A DNA stretch of 64,000 nt from NCBI GenBank assembly GCA_010015655.1, contig ML976723.1, positions 308,347 through 372,346 of the forward strand, in the 5' to 3' direction. Shown here piece after piece: positions 9,840-21,231 of the stretch. Position numbers and translations under genes: made by a program. The notes below the pieces were generated by a model that made no database searches, was not told the DNA's origin, and saw only the letters and a program-made list of their open reading frames with translations. The stretch comes from Bimuria novae-zelandiae CBS 107.79. Lineage: Eukaryota; Ascomycota; Dothideomycetes; Pleosporales; Didymosphaeriaceae. Position 1 is the first letter of the stretch, and each line of letters opens with the position of its first letter.

Positions 9840-11629
9840 AGCTAGCGCATATAGTGTCCGAACACATAGGGTTTCCGAACACCGCGCCACAACACCACAC
9901 CTGCAGAAAACACGCGATTTCTCTGCACAACGCTTATTAATATAGACGCCCGTGAGGTCGCTATACAATTAACTATTAATAATCTCGCTATAGGTCTTTA
10001 TACTAGCCAGCGCGCAGCTGCGAAGGCGTATAGTATCCCTTTATTAATGCTACACGGTTAACTACGTAGCGCAACAAACAGCGCGCTTAGCTATTAGTAT
10101 TAGTAGTAGCTAACTCCTCTATAAGAGGACTTCCTAGTAGACTAGATCCTTAAAGAAGACGTATGCGCCTACCCTCCCTCACACGCTTACGCTCAAGAAA
10201 TAGCTAATTAAATCCTACGTATAAATAGCGATAGTTAGCCTGTTAGTAAACTCTAGCTCTTACACTTTATTAAGCGACAGCCACGCGTTGCATTAGTTAT
10301 TAGTAAAAAGCTCAAGGCTTAGAGAGCTAATATAGCAACTCTAGAGCAGGTGCGCGCGTTCCTAGAGCTCTATAAGCAGACCAGACGGCGGCTCAACATA
10401 CAGACGGAGAATACCTACAATATGGATGAGACTGGCGTGGCTCTAGGAGTATGTACAAACACCCGAGTACTCTCTAGTAGTCAGAAAAAGAAGGCTTACA
10501 TTCGGTCTCCAGAGAATCGCGAGTGGGTCTCTATAATCGAGTGCGTATCGGCGACAGGGCGGAAACTACGCTGCGCAGTCATCTTCAAAGGCCAGACCCT
10601 ACAGACTACTTAGTTCCTAGCCAAATCCGTGCCTAGCTGGCTCTATACAACCTCTAAGAATGGATGGACGTCGAAAGCGATAGGTGTTAAGTGGCTACAG
10701 CGTATATTCATACCTGAGACGACTGTAGATAATAGCCAGTACCGCCTCCTTATCCTTAACGGCCACGGCAGCTATATTAATATAGACTTCCTCTGGCTCT
10801 GCAAGCAACATTAAATCAAGCTCTTATACCTACCTGCGCATACCTCGCACGCCCTACAGCCTCTAGATCTAGCCCCTTTTTCCGTTATCAAGTCTAGTTA
10901 CAGACGCTAGATCCAGGAGCTTACATCGCTTAACAACGCCGCACCTATTAAGAAGGAGCGCTTTATTACCTGCTACTATTAAGCTAGGGAGAAAGGCTTC
11001 ACAGAGCGTGTAATTCGAGCAGGCTAGCAGGCTACTGGCATCTACCCATTTAACATTAATTACGTGCTCAGCTCATCGCAGCTCTCTCGAAGGCCTACTA
11101 CGCCTACGCACCAGCAGCAGCCTCGGCAGCAGCCTCAAAGCTTCTTCTCTACTCCCCAAGGCCCCCGGGATCTCTATATAGCGCAGCGCAACGTCCAGAG
11201 CGTCGAGAATTTAGGTCGTACGACCCGGCTACTCCTACAGAAAGCAGGTAAGGCTCTAGCAGCTGCAAATGCTAGAGCTACAGGCCTAGAAGCAGAGAAA
11301 AGACGACTTAAGCAACAGCTAGAGATATCTACCTCTCAGCGTCAGCGTAAGCGCGTTCAAGTAGACCCGAATTAACGCTTTACAAAGGTAGAGAGTATCA
11401 GGGAGGCTATACGCGCAGCTAAGGCTTTAGCAGCCTAATTACGTAGAGCTACTATATTAAGCGCCTTAAAAACAACTACTATAGCTACAGCAGCTACAGC
11501 GCTTAAATCTATGTATAGTTAATAGTAATTATAAGCAGCGTTGCTAAGATATCGCGTGTTTTCTGCAAGTGCGGTTTCGTGGCGCGGTGTTCGGAAACCC
11601 TATGTGTTCGGACACTATATGCGCTAGCT
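9840..11629 (+). mobile_element. Fot1/pogo-type (Tc1-mariner superfamily) DNA transposon
   Basis: 1790 bp with TIRs starting AGCTAGCGCATATAGTGTCC. The first 51 bp are identical at both ends (9840-9890 and 11579-11629) and similarity continues to about 78 bp. A TA target duplication flanks it (9838-9839 and 11630-11631). It encodes one transposase pseudogene. Length and TIR design fit Fot1-like elements of filamentous fungi. Confidence 0.92.
9951..11522 (+). pseudogene. Fot1/pogo-like DDE transposase, RIP-inactivated
   Basis: The N-terminal DNA-binding part (9951-10340) is broken by several TAA/TAG codons. From 10350 the catalytic domain is readable: YNMDETG (first Asp), then LILNGHGSY where the family has LILDGHGSH, then LPAHTSHALQPLDLAPF (third acidic residue). 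The second catalytic Asp is Asn here (GAC to AAC). TAG at 10610 and TAA near 10812 also interrupt it. A Gln-rich stretch and a coiled coil (residue types AANARATGLEAEKRR) end it, as is usual in the family. Confidence 0.88.
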
Positions 11630-11631
11630 TA

Positions 11632-12290
11632 CTTCAAAAGCATAGTCAGGGGTCCAGCGCGCGCAAAAATCTGGGGTTATTGCTCGGTTGGGGTTCGACA
11701 TTCGTTACTTGGCCAATGAAGAAATGGGTCGACAATAGAACAACACGAGGTAGTTGGGGCGATGCAAAGCTGTGTTGAATGGGTGGTGAGGATAAAATGG
11801 AAGGTGTACTGCAAAGCTCAGCGCGCCGACCTGTATGCATCGCTGCCATAGACTCGTTCCGTTCTCCAGGTAGCAGTCACACGTGCGCGTAGGCACCCGT
11901 GCTGTGATAAAACAGAGGATTCGACGAAGTTCACCTCCGCCTCTACCGGTATTTTCGCGCTCACGTCCGCCAGTCATGACCGCTCCCGGTTTAGTAGCTC
12001 TGAACTGTAGTTGCGCGCTACTCATCGTCGCAGTCATCTGCTTGCGATGCTAGAGTAAACAGCCAGTGAGATACCCCAGGACGAGTAATACAACAGCTGA
12101 CTTTCGGCTTCATACGGTAGAGGCTCAAGCGCAACTACGATGTGGAGATGAGATTAAGTGGGCCTAAAAATAGGGAATGCGCTACCGGTATCCCAGATTC
12201 GCGGCCCACCACGGTACCTACCCTTGAGTGTATCCTAAAGGTCGCTTCCTTTGCTTTGACCTCACAACACGACGAGCGATGGAGAATTTG

Positions 12291-12321
<31 letters not shown>

Positions 12322-12332
12322 GTATTGCAAAC
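11632..12332. other. intergenic, no supported gene
   Basis: GC-balanced spacer between the DNA transposon and the MITE-like element. A 110-codon frame on the minus strand (11705-12037) starts at ATG but shows no recognisable domain. A run of 28 A lies at 12291-12318, next to the MITE-like element. Confidence 0.4.
12291..12318 (+). repeat. A28 homopolymer
   Basis: Twenty-eight consecutive A residues, 14 bp before the left terminus of MITE-like element B. Could be a poly(A) tail of a lost LINE/SINE insertion or simple slippage. Nothing upstream supports a retroposon. Confidence 0.9.
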
Positions 12333-12881
12333 CGGTTATCGTGCCGAGACAGTCAGTGCGCAGAGACAGTCAATGCGCGGCTTTTTACTAGTTAAATTTA
12401 GAAAACTTGGAACATTAATGCTATATAACTCTTTAACTACTTAATATTTTTAAATAATTTTTAAAATATAAGACATTAAGTATCTTCACTACAGATATAT
12501 AAGAAAATATATAATATAATATAATGTAACTATAATAAAATAGTAAGTAAAAAAGATATCTACTTTTACCAGCAAAAAGCCTATTTTCTACTTTTAAATA
12601 ACTTTTATAATTATTTATAATAAAGTCTAAAATGTTTATAGCTTTATTATATATCTATATAATACCTAAATTTAAGATTACTAAACTATTATTTAAAAAA
12701 CTAAAAAGAACGCTAATTTCTCTTAACTAAGAAAATAAAGTTTTTCTATAGACTACATAAGGCTTAGTAAGCCTATAACTAGAAAATATATTATATAAAT
12801 TTTAGACTTTATTATAATGTATTACAAAAGTTATGTAAAAGTAAAAAATTGGCTTTTTACTAGTAAATGTAAGGGGCTGGG

Positions 12882-13042
12882 TGTAATGGGCTACGTCCAG
12901 TTGTTGCCTCGGATCCTTAACCCTCGGTTATGCGAACCCTAGATATATAAGTTTGACGCCTAAAGCTTAACTTCGGACTCTCTATTAAATTTATAAGTAT
13001 TCTTCTAGCACCTTTAGCTCCTTAAGCACCTAGCCCCTTATA
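12882..13042 (+). repeat. 5' LTR of gypsy-2 copy 1
   Basis: Starts TGTAATGGGCTACG and ends GCCCCTTATA (expected TTACA with one RIP change). Pairs with 20679-20839. Confidence 0.9.
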
Positions 13043-13376
13043 TTAAATTTAATTACTTTTACCCGTCGCGGGATAAGTAGATTTTAAACATAACTATAGA
13101 CTAAAGCTACGAAGCAGCACACGAAGTCAAAGGACTTACGTAGATAGATACTATAAAGGCGACGCCTGGACCTGCGAGGAGATAGAACCCTCCCTAGCGA
13201 GCAATTAAGAAGGAGTCCTAATAGACACTTGACGCTAGCAAGACTATCTTTGCTAAATAAAAAAGTTATAAAAATAAGAATAAGACTTTTTACTAAAGGT
13301 CTGCATCTTAGCGCGAACGATTATACGCAGCAAGCTATTAGCTTATAAAGAAGCAATAGCTAGGGAAATAAAAGGA

Positions 13377-13832
13377 TGTTAAGATCCCAAAGAGGTAGCT
13401 ATTCTCTAAGGGGCTAAGGTTGGTTCTCGGGCAGGAGTACTGGTAGGATGGGAGAGGGTTGTAGTGATAGCTTGCGCCTGTCACTAAGGGCGTTGGTATC
13501 GAAGGTGTGTACAGCACAATCAAATCAACAAGGTTGCTTATTCAGATCCAAACGATAGATTGATAAACAGGTTAAACACACATATCTAGAGGGATATTCG
13601 AGCTCTCTATATACCCGTAGGCTTTCTTCTGTCATCACCCGTTTCTGTGCCATCATGACCTTGGTCTGATGGTACTGGCATCAGTGATGGTACTGCCATC
13701 ACTGTCTTGGCGTGATGGTGTGGCTTGGCGTGAGGGTACATCACGTGACCTCGGTAGTGCGGTCCCACTATGGGTTACCCCGCCATGGCCGCCGTTGGCC
13801 CTCCTTTGCTGCCGCTCGTTCAGATCCTAACA
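13377..13832. repeat. solo LTR (456 bp) with TSD AAGGA inside gypsy-2 copy 1
   Basis: Begins TGTTAAGATC and ends GATCCTAACA. AAGGA flanks it at 13372-13376 and 13833-13837. Copy 2 lacks it and reads straight through (near 44185), so the empty site is visible in the same window. It is GC-balanced inside a RIP-mutated host and contains small direct and inverted repeats of GATGGTACTG (about 13670-13700). Confidence 0.93.
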
Positions 13833-13849
13833 AAGGATAGCCTCCCTGT

Positions 13850-15050
13850 TTATAACTAAACTCTAGGCATTAGGAGTTAACGAGAACGAAATATAGTAAT
13901 TCCTAAGTAAGGTTAAAGCACTTATTAACCTCTAAGATACTTTTTAGACTCCGCCGCAAGAAGCAAAAGGACTAACTAAAGAAATAGTAAGAAAGCGCCG
14001 AGAACCCCTAATAATATAATAATATTCCTAAGAAACAGGAGGTACAAATTAGCTATTAAAAGTAAACTAATAGATAGAGCTGCTAGAGAGATTAATAGTA
14101 GAGCTTGTCTTAAACTAAGGAAGAAGCTACCGCCCTAAAATCCTTAACCTAGCCTACTTTAATAGCAAACGACGGGATTACCACTACTTTAGGACAGTAA
14201 TATAATATAAGCTCCTAGAGGATAGGGACTGCCTCGGAAATATACCTAAATACATTATTAGTCAATTAACAGGACGTGCAGCGACGGTGGGAATTATATA
14301 CCTAGACTACCACCTAGGGTGCACTAAAGCTAACCTCTAGGAGCTACTAGACTATAACTTTTATAATCACCTAGCGAAAGAAATCGCGCGTAACTGCTTA
14401 CTTATAATATAATAAGGGAACCAGAAGCTTCGTGACTTTAATCTTAACTTTAATAACTATGCTATAGAAGCTAAGGAGCATAGTTAGGAGATCCTAAAGA
14501 ACCTATACCTTTAAAGCCTCCGCGAGGACTTACAGGACTAAATAGTTATAGTAAATATAGATAATAATTAGGACCTGTAAGGGGTCTAAAAGAGAGTTAA
14601 TAAGGTTAAAGAAAACCTCTTCTAAAACATATTATAGCTACTAAAGTTTTCTGCCAAGAATAGGGCGCCAGACGAAATAGATTAGGAACCCACTTAAGCT
14701 AACCCTAAAAGGATGTCTGGCCAACAAAGCCAAGATAGAAGACACTAAGTAATAGATAGAGCCACGGGACACAGGTCTAGTAACACTTAGAAACAAGCCA
14801 CGTAGGTGTCGCGCGAGGTAATAGAAACCTGTAAAAAGAATAGTTCCTATTTTTATTATAGAGATATAGGACATCGCGTAAAGTAGTGTAAACTTTTACC
14901 TGCGACGAAGCTAGCACAAGTTCGCGCTACTACACCTGCTACTAAAGAATCCTCTAATAAAGAGTTTAATATAGCCTCTACTAATTTAGAAAACTATGTC
15001 CTCCTGGCAACAGTCGCCGCCAAGAGGTAAAAGTAGGAAAAGGGCAAAAG
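13850..15050 (+). pseudogene. gypsy-2 gag remnant
   Basis: A readable gag-like frame between RIP stops, ending in a CCHC-type knuckle near 14845-14890. It reads S-Y-F-Y-Y-R-D-I-G-H-R-V-K-stop-C: the His and last Cys are kept and the first two Cys positions are Tyr, as G-to-A RIP would produce. Gag would form the nucleocapsid. Confidence 0.7.
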
Positions 15051-15059
15051 ATAAGTTTT

Positions 15060-18000
15060 AATAACTTTTAAAGGCTATAGCTAGACTTAATACTAATAAC
15101 AGTACACTCGCTTATTAATAACATTATATTTACATCAACAATAATTAATTTAGGTTATTTAACCTTTAAATTTATATTAAAAAAACTTATAACAAAAGCC
15201 TACCTACAGCGCAAGAACCTACCCTATCTATAAAAGGTTATTAGTATTAGAGGCATGCGACTCTTCGTACGCGAAGTAGTCTAACTAGAAGTAAATATTA
15301 ATAGCTATATAGAATTAATATAGCTATATATCTTACCTGACGACGGGTCGTACGACCTAATCCTTAGCCTAACCTAGATAAAGAAGAATAGGGTTAAACT
15401 GGCCCTAGTAAAGAAATTAATCTAGATTAGAAGTTTAAGCACCTGCATCCATAACCAAGAAGGTAAGAAACTATTAATAAAGCCCTAAGGGGTATTAGCT
15501 GCAGCCTTTATAGCCCTAAATTAGCGTAATTAACGCCTGGGAAACGGGGCCAAGGTGTTTTCTATATTAATAAAGGATATATAAAAGGCGTTAACCTGCA
15601 AGCCAAAGGTAAACCCACAAGAGTTACTACCTAAAGCTTTTAAGGACTTATGGCGTATCTTTTACAGGGAACAAGCTAACAAGCTCCCCCCGCACCGTGG
15701 ACCTAGAGTAGATCTTTTTATCCCTCTCGTGGAAAAAGATGGCGAGACCCTAGAGATCCCCTATAGCCCTCTATTTAATATGTCTCGCAAAGAGTTGCTC
15801 GTCCTTTAAAAAGAGCTTACTAAATACTTAGATAAAGGCTTTATTTAGATAAGCAAGTCCAGCGCTGCTACCCTAGTATTATTTACTAAGAAACCTAGCG
15901 GAGGACTACGCTTCTATATTAATTATTAAGCCCTAAACGCTATCTTAAAAAAGGACTAGTACCCTTTACTATTAATTAGTAAGACCCTTTAGCTCCTCGC
16001 GAAGGCTAAATAGTTTAGTAAACTTAACGTAATCTAAGCCTTCTATAAGCTTTAAATAGCAAAAGGCGAGGAATGGAAGACGGCGTTTAGAACCTAATTT
16101 AGTCTCTATAAGTAGCTAGTAGTTCCTTTTGGCCTAGCTAACGCGCTAAGTACGTTCTAGCAGTATATTAACTAGGTACTAAGGGAGCACCTTAACGACT
16201 ACTACTTAGCGTATATAGATAACGTTCTTATCTTCTCTAGTGGCAGCCGAAAAGACCACGAAGAGAAAGTACGTACTATAATCTAAAAGTTAGGGGCCGC
16301 AGGACTACACTTAGATATTAAAAAATCTAAGTTTTACGTTAAAAAGACTAAGTACCTTAGATTTATTATAGAAGTTAACAAGGGCGTAAGCATAGACCTA
16401 GATAAAGTCTAGGCAATTTAGGAATAAGAGTTACTAATTTTAGTAAAGGGAGTCTAGAGCTTCGTGGGCTTTGCAAACTTCTATTAGAGATTTATATAAG
16501 ACTTCTCTGGCATAGTAAGCCCCCTTACAAAGCTTACTAGTAAAGGAGCAGAATTTATCTAGGGATAAGAGTAGTAGCACGTATTTAACTTCCTAAAGAC
16601 AGCGTTCTATACGGACCCCGCGCTAGCCCACTTCGACCCCGAATAAGAATTAGTACTAGAAGTAGACGCCTCTAGCTAGTCGACTAGGGGATGCTTCTCC
16701 TAGTACGATAACAACGGGATTCTACGCCTGGTGGCTTACTTCTTAGCGAAGAATAGCCCGGCAAAATGCAACTACGCTATCTATAATAAAGAGATACTTA
16801 TAGTTATTAAATACGTAGACGAATAGGACTATATATATTAAGTATTAAAGCACCTTACGATCTACACTAATTATAAGAACCTCACGTATTTCGCTACTAA
16901 ATAAAGGTTGGACGAACGACACGTTTAGTAGGTAGACATACTTAGCTATATTAATATAACGTTTATATATAAACTAGGGTTAGTAAACTCTAGGGCGAAC
17001 GCCCTCTCCTAAAAGGACTAAGACCTACTAAAGGACAGCGGAGATAATAAATTAAAGTTAAGGCACTTTATGCTTCTTTAAGAAACTACTAAGAGAAATA
17101 GCTTAAAGTCTTTTATCCCCTAAATACCTACTACTATAGAGGAACCTAACTATACTAAAATAGACAAGGACCTAGTGCTCGCTTACCCGACACGCCCTAA
17201 ACTACCTATATTAACCCTTTAAGGAGGCGATAGCCTTGCCAAGCGACGCGAACCAGACTTTAACACTATATAGTAAGAGGTAGAACGCGATAAAGACAGT
17301 GCGTATAGCGAGATAAAGGCCTATGTTAAGAACGGGCTTAGGAAGTTCGAACCCAGGTGGAAGTTATCCGTTAGTATCTTGGAATGTAGTATAGATGACC
17401 AAGGGTACCTACGCTATAGGTCAAGACAATAAGAACTAGAATTAAAACCTCTACAAACGAAGCTAATAGCGGTCGCGTATAGTTCTCTAGCTTTAGAATA
17501 CTTAGGACGAGAAAACACCTATAAGATCCTCGCTCGAGACTACTTCTTCCTGGGGATGTCTAACCAAGTGAGGCAGTACATCAAGAACTGTGATGTCTAT
17601 GGAAGAACTAAACCATGGAGAGAAGTAAAACAGGGCCTGCTAAAGCCCTTATTACTACCCGAATAAGGATAGAAGGATATTATAATAGACTTTATTACTA
17701 CCTTACCCAAGAGCGATGGCTGCACGAATATTATAGTAATTATAAACAGACTTAGCAAGGACCCTAAGTTTATTAGTCTCTTAAATTTTAATATACCTAC
17801 GGTCACGACAGCGTTCCTTTAATACTAAGTAGTAGACTACTTCTTCCCCTCCTCCATTATATTAGACCGCGGGGGACAATTCGTGAGCGAATTTTAGACT
17901 ACACTCTATAAATAAGCAGATATCGACCAAAGACTATCTATTGTAAAGCACCCGGAGACGGACGGGCAAACAGAACGAATAAACTCTGTTCTTAAAGCCT

Positions 18001-18990
18001 ACCTCCAGGCGTACTATAACTAGTAATAGGACGATTAGATAAAGTGGCTTCCTATAGCCTAGATAGCTATTAAAGGGCGAGAAGCTATATTAACAGGAGT
18101 TAGCCTGTTTTTCCTATCCCATGGCTAGAACGTTAAACTAGTTAAGAACTTTAAGGCACAGAGATTAGCCTCAGAGCTTAAAACTAACGTAAAAAAGGCT
18201 ACGAAGGTAATAATAGAGAAATTTAAGGAGGTTTTTAACTTTGCTTAGGCAAAAATAATAATAGCCTAATAAAAATAAGAGCGCCTAGTAAACCGTTAAC
18301 GTAAAGACGCTCTAATCTTAAAGGAAGGAGATAAGGTGTAGCTAAAGTATAAGGACCACCTCTAAAACTAATATCTAAGTAAGAAGCTCTACTAGAAGCA
18401 AGAAAAGTTTACTATAAAGAAGGTAATAAACTCTTATATAGTAGAACTAGACGTCCCGCCGAACATGCACCTAAGGTTCTACGTAGATAGGCTAAAGTTA
18501 GCCTTGTCGAACCCTCTCCCTAGCTAAACTACTAATAACGCCCAGCCCGAAGCAATTATAATAAAAGAGGGGGAAGAGAAGTATAGTGTAGTTAATATAT
18601 ATAAAGAACGCTAGTCCCGCAAAGGCAAGAGGGTAGAATACTTAGTATAGTAGGAAAACTACTCCTAAAGAACTTAGGAACCTCGTAGGAACCTTAACTA
18701 AGCTACTACATTAGACTATTAAGAGAAGTTTACTAAGCCATATTAAAATTGCAATAGAAAACTCTTAATAAAATTCCACCGCGATATCCCCTAAATTAGC
18801 TTTTATTAGGGCCTAAAGGAGGCTCTACGATACCTGCCTCGCTAAGCTAAGGAACCTAGCTAGATAAAGGTGTCTAAGATAAGGGTAGGAACAATACTAT
18901 TAGGGGATAAAGTTAAGTATTAGGGAAGAAAGTTAAGAAGGAATCCTAAGGAAGTAACTTAGAAAACCCTTAAAACTACTAGGGACAACA
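15060..18990 (+). pseudogene. gypsy-2 pol remnant (protease, RT, RNase H, integrase, chromodomain)
   Basis: RT is readable from about 15830 (GGLRFYINY, EEWKTAFRT, VVPFGLANAL). Its metal motif reads YIDNVLIFS, with the second Asp changed to Asn. RNase H and integrase follow ([17 protein letters not shown] near 17940-17990 is well kept). A chromodomain-like end (EYLV..ENYS.RT.EPRRNL) is near 18630-18700. Dozens of TAA/TAG stops. Not functional. Confidence 0.88.
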
Positions 18991-20160
18991 AGGGGAATAA
19001 ATAATTCCTATAATAGTAAGGGATAACCCTTATAAAAGAAGTAAGCTTTAGAAGCAAACTAAAGTAAGAAGGAGAAAGGAACTAGGTAAGAGGGGTATCT
19101 TTAGCCGCTAAAGGAATAGTAAAACCCTTCTTAATAACGTTTAGGTCTACTTCTCCGCCCTCTAATATATCGCTAGGGTTAGGAAAGCTATTATCCTCCT
19201 TACTTAGGCGCTCCCTAATTATAACAGCCTAAAGCCGCTAGCGTAAGCCCTAGTAGGCTTAAGTAGGCATATTAGCTCCCGCGAGGACATCGTCTATTAT
19301 TTAGAAACTATTTATTATAATGCCCTTATCTACCACCACGAACTTGCTAGAGAGCTATATAATATTAGCCTTAAAAGATAGCTTTATTATTTAAAAGGAA
19401 CTTATAAAAGGGTTCTTATACTCTTAACGAAATGCTTTAAAGTTAGCAGCATAAATTTAAAGAAGATTAAAAGTCTTCTTAACTGCGATAGCGATGCGCT
19501 CTAAGAGCTAAATAGTCTTAAAAAAAGAAGTAATAGGGCCCGAAGCAGTAGTAGTTTTACTCTTAAAGGAGGTATAGTAATTAATAATAGTAACCTTATA
19601 AGCAAAATAGAACGCGTTAAGGTTAGTAAGGAAGGTCTTCTATTCCTAGCTACTTTTTAAAACCTTATTTATAAGGTAGCCTGCACTAATAACTATAATA
19701 TTAGCAAACTCTTCGCGGCTAACTTCGTTAAGGACAGGCTAAATCTAGGTAGGGGAAGGAGTTAGCAGAGCACACCCTAAAGTTATCTAGAACAAGTTAG
19801 ACTAAAGCATACTTGTCTAGTGTAGCTAGTGAGCTTATAGGTACGGCACTCGCAGGAAACTATCTTGCCTGCTAGCACCTACTAATAGACGCGTTTGTAG
19901 GTAACGTAATTAATACATTAGCGCTTAATTATCGCGCGTAGCAAGATTAGACCCTAGGAGCTAAGCTTGTTAAGTTAGCGAGTGCGCACACCTAGGCTGA
20001 TAAAGAACTAAGAAGGAGGTTAGAAGAGTAAGGAGGTAAGTTAAAAGGTAGGAAAAAGTAAAAAAAGTATAAAAGAGGGTTTAGAACTTACTTCGCGAGC
20101 TTTAGAAGGACTAAACTTCTTAGTAAGCTAGCTAAGAAGAATTACGCTAGCGTTAGACAT
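18961..20160 (-). pseudogene. long antisense frame in gypsy-2 (about 400 codons)
   Basis: Runs against pol between its end and the 3' LTR. The ATG is at 20158-20160 (MSNASVILLS). Reading on through RIP-type stops, the frame stays coherent to a TAA near 18961, with normal residue composition (KFVVVDKGIII, NPSDILEGGEVDLNVIKKG). Every internal stop I found is TAG or TAA, none TGA. Copy 2 shows the same frame at about 50220-50456, differing by substitutions and a 1-bp deletion. A Cys-containing segment (SCECRTYKLTSYTRQVC) lies mid-frame. Product unknown; I recognise no family. Confidence 0.6.
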
Positions 20161-20678
20161 AGTAGCCTTATTTTAAAAGAGCTTAGTCTTCTTAAGTTAG
20201 TAGCTAGGTAATTACGACGGGGATAGGCCTTTCTTTATTTTATTATTAGAGTTAGCAGCACGCCTCTAACGCTTAGGCGTCCTTATTACGTAGCTATTAC
20301 GCAAAAGGCTAGCTATCTTATTAGAATAGTAAGGGGAATTAGGTCGCGAAGTTAAGATAAACTAGGTTAAAAGCAAGACGTTGCAGCGCATAAAGTTAAG
20401 CTAAGAAAAGAGAGAGAGCTTAAAAGAGTAAGGTCTAAAAGCTAAGTAAGAAGCAATTTTATATATATAATAATAAGTAAACGCACTAGCGCGAATATAC
20501 CGCTATAGTAACTACTTATAGTAAGGACATAAAATTAGACACGCGAGAATAGAACTAGTAAAAGGTTTATAATAGCAAGAGGATCGCAAGTAGATAACAA
20601 AACAATTATAAAGCTATATAAACAAGATAAGACGCAGAGATTTCTTTTTTTTTACCCTTAATAGAGAGAAGGGAGGTA

Positions 20679-20839
20679 TATAATAGGCTACGCCTAGTTA
20701 TTGCCTCGGATCCTTGACCCTTGGTTATGCGAACCCTAGATATATAAGTTCGACGCCCGAAGCTTAACTTCGGACTCTCTATCGAATTCATAAGTATTCT
20801 TCTGGCACCTTTGGCTCCTTAAGCACCCAGCCCCTTACA
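20679..20839 (+). repeat. 3' LTR of gypsy-2 copy 1
   Basis: 161 bp, less RIP-mutated than the 5' LTR, ending GCCCCTTACA. The next bases (CTGGGTGCTC...) are the inverted outer LTR, so the junction at 20839 forms a near-palindrome of about 150 bp per arm. Confidence 0.9.
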
Positions 20840-21231
20840 CTGGGTGCTCAAGGAGCCAAAGGTGCCAGAGAAGAATACTTATAAATTCGATAGAAAGCCC
20901 GAAGTTAAGCTTCGGGCGTCGGACTTATATATCTGGGGTTCGCATAACCGAGGGTCATGGATCCGAGGCAATAACTAGGCGTAGCCTATTATAGTAAAAG
21001 TGTATATCTTTTTTACTTACTATTTTTACTATAGTTATATTATATTATATATAATATTTTCATATATATCTGTAGTTAAGATACGTAATATCTTATATTT
21101 TAAAAATTATTTAAAAATATTAAGTAGTTAAAGAGTTATATAGCTTTAAAGTTCCTAGTTTTCTAAATTTAACTAGTAAAAAGCTGCGCATTGACTGTCT
21201 CTGCGCACTGACTGTCTCGGCACAGTAACTG

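Larger units (their letters stand above)
12882..20839 (+). mobile_element. Ty3/gypsy retrotransposon 'gypsy-2', copy 1, structurally complete
   Basis: 161-bp LTRs at 12882-13042 and 20679-20839, and a TSD CTGGG at 12877-12881 and 20840-20844. Order: 5' LTR, leader with a nested solo LTR (13377-13832), gag, pol with chromodomain, long antisense frame, purine tract (GAGAGAAGGGAGG), 3' LTR. About 7.5 kb without the nested LTR. Heavy RIP throughout. Copy 2 starts at 43690. Confidence 0.93.
12868..20993 (-). repeat. outer solo LTR of the gypsy-2 family, split by the inner gypsy-2
   Basis: Minus-strand LTR in two pieces: 12868-12881 (TGTAAGGGGCTGGG) and 20840-20993 (CTGGGTGCTC...CTATTATA). GTAAA flanks the pair at 12863-12867 and 20994-20998. 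Rejoined at the shared CTGGG, it has the same design and length as the inner element's LTRs. It is therefore an older solo LTR in inverse orientation that later served as a target. Confidence 0.85.
12333..21231. mobile_element. MITE-like element B split by nested retrotransposons
   Basis: The left part 12333-12867 and right part 20994-21231 are the two ends of one long-TIR element. The left end (GTGCCGAGACAGTCAGTGCG...) is the reverse complement of the right end, and both continue into ACTAGTTAAATTTA. Without the insertion and one TSD copy it is about 770 bp, similar to element A. The point of interruption (TACTAGTAAA) is uninterrupted in element A near 6335, which confirms the empty site. 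Confidence 0.75.
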
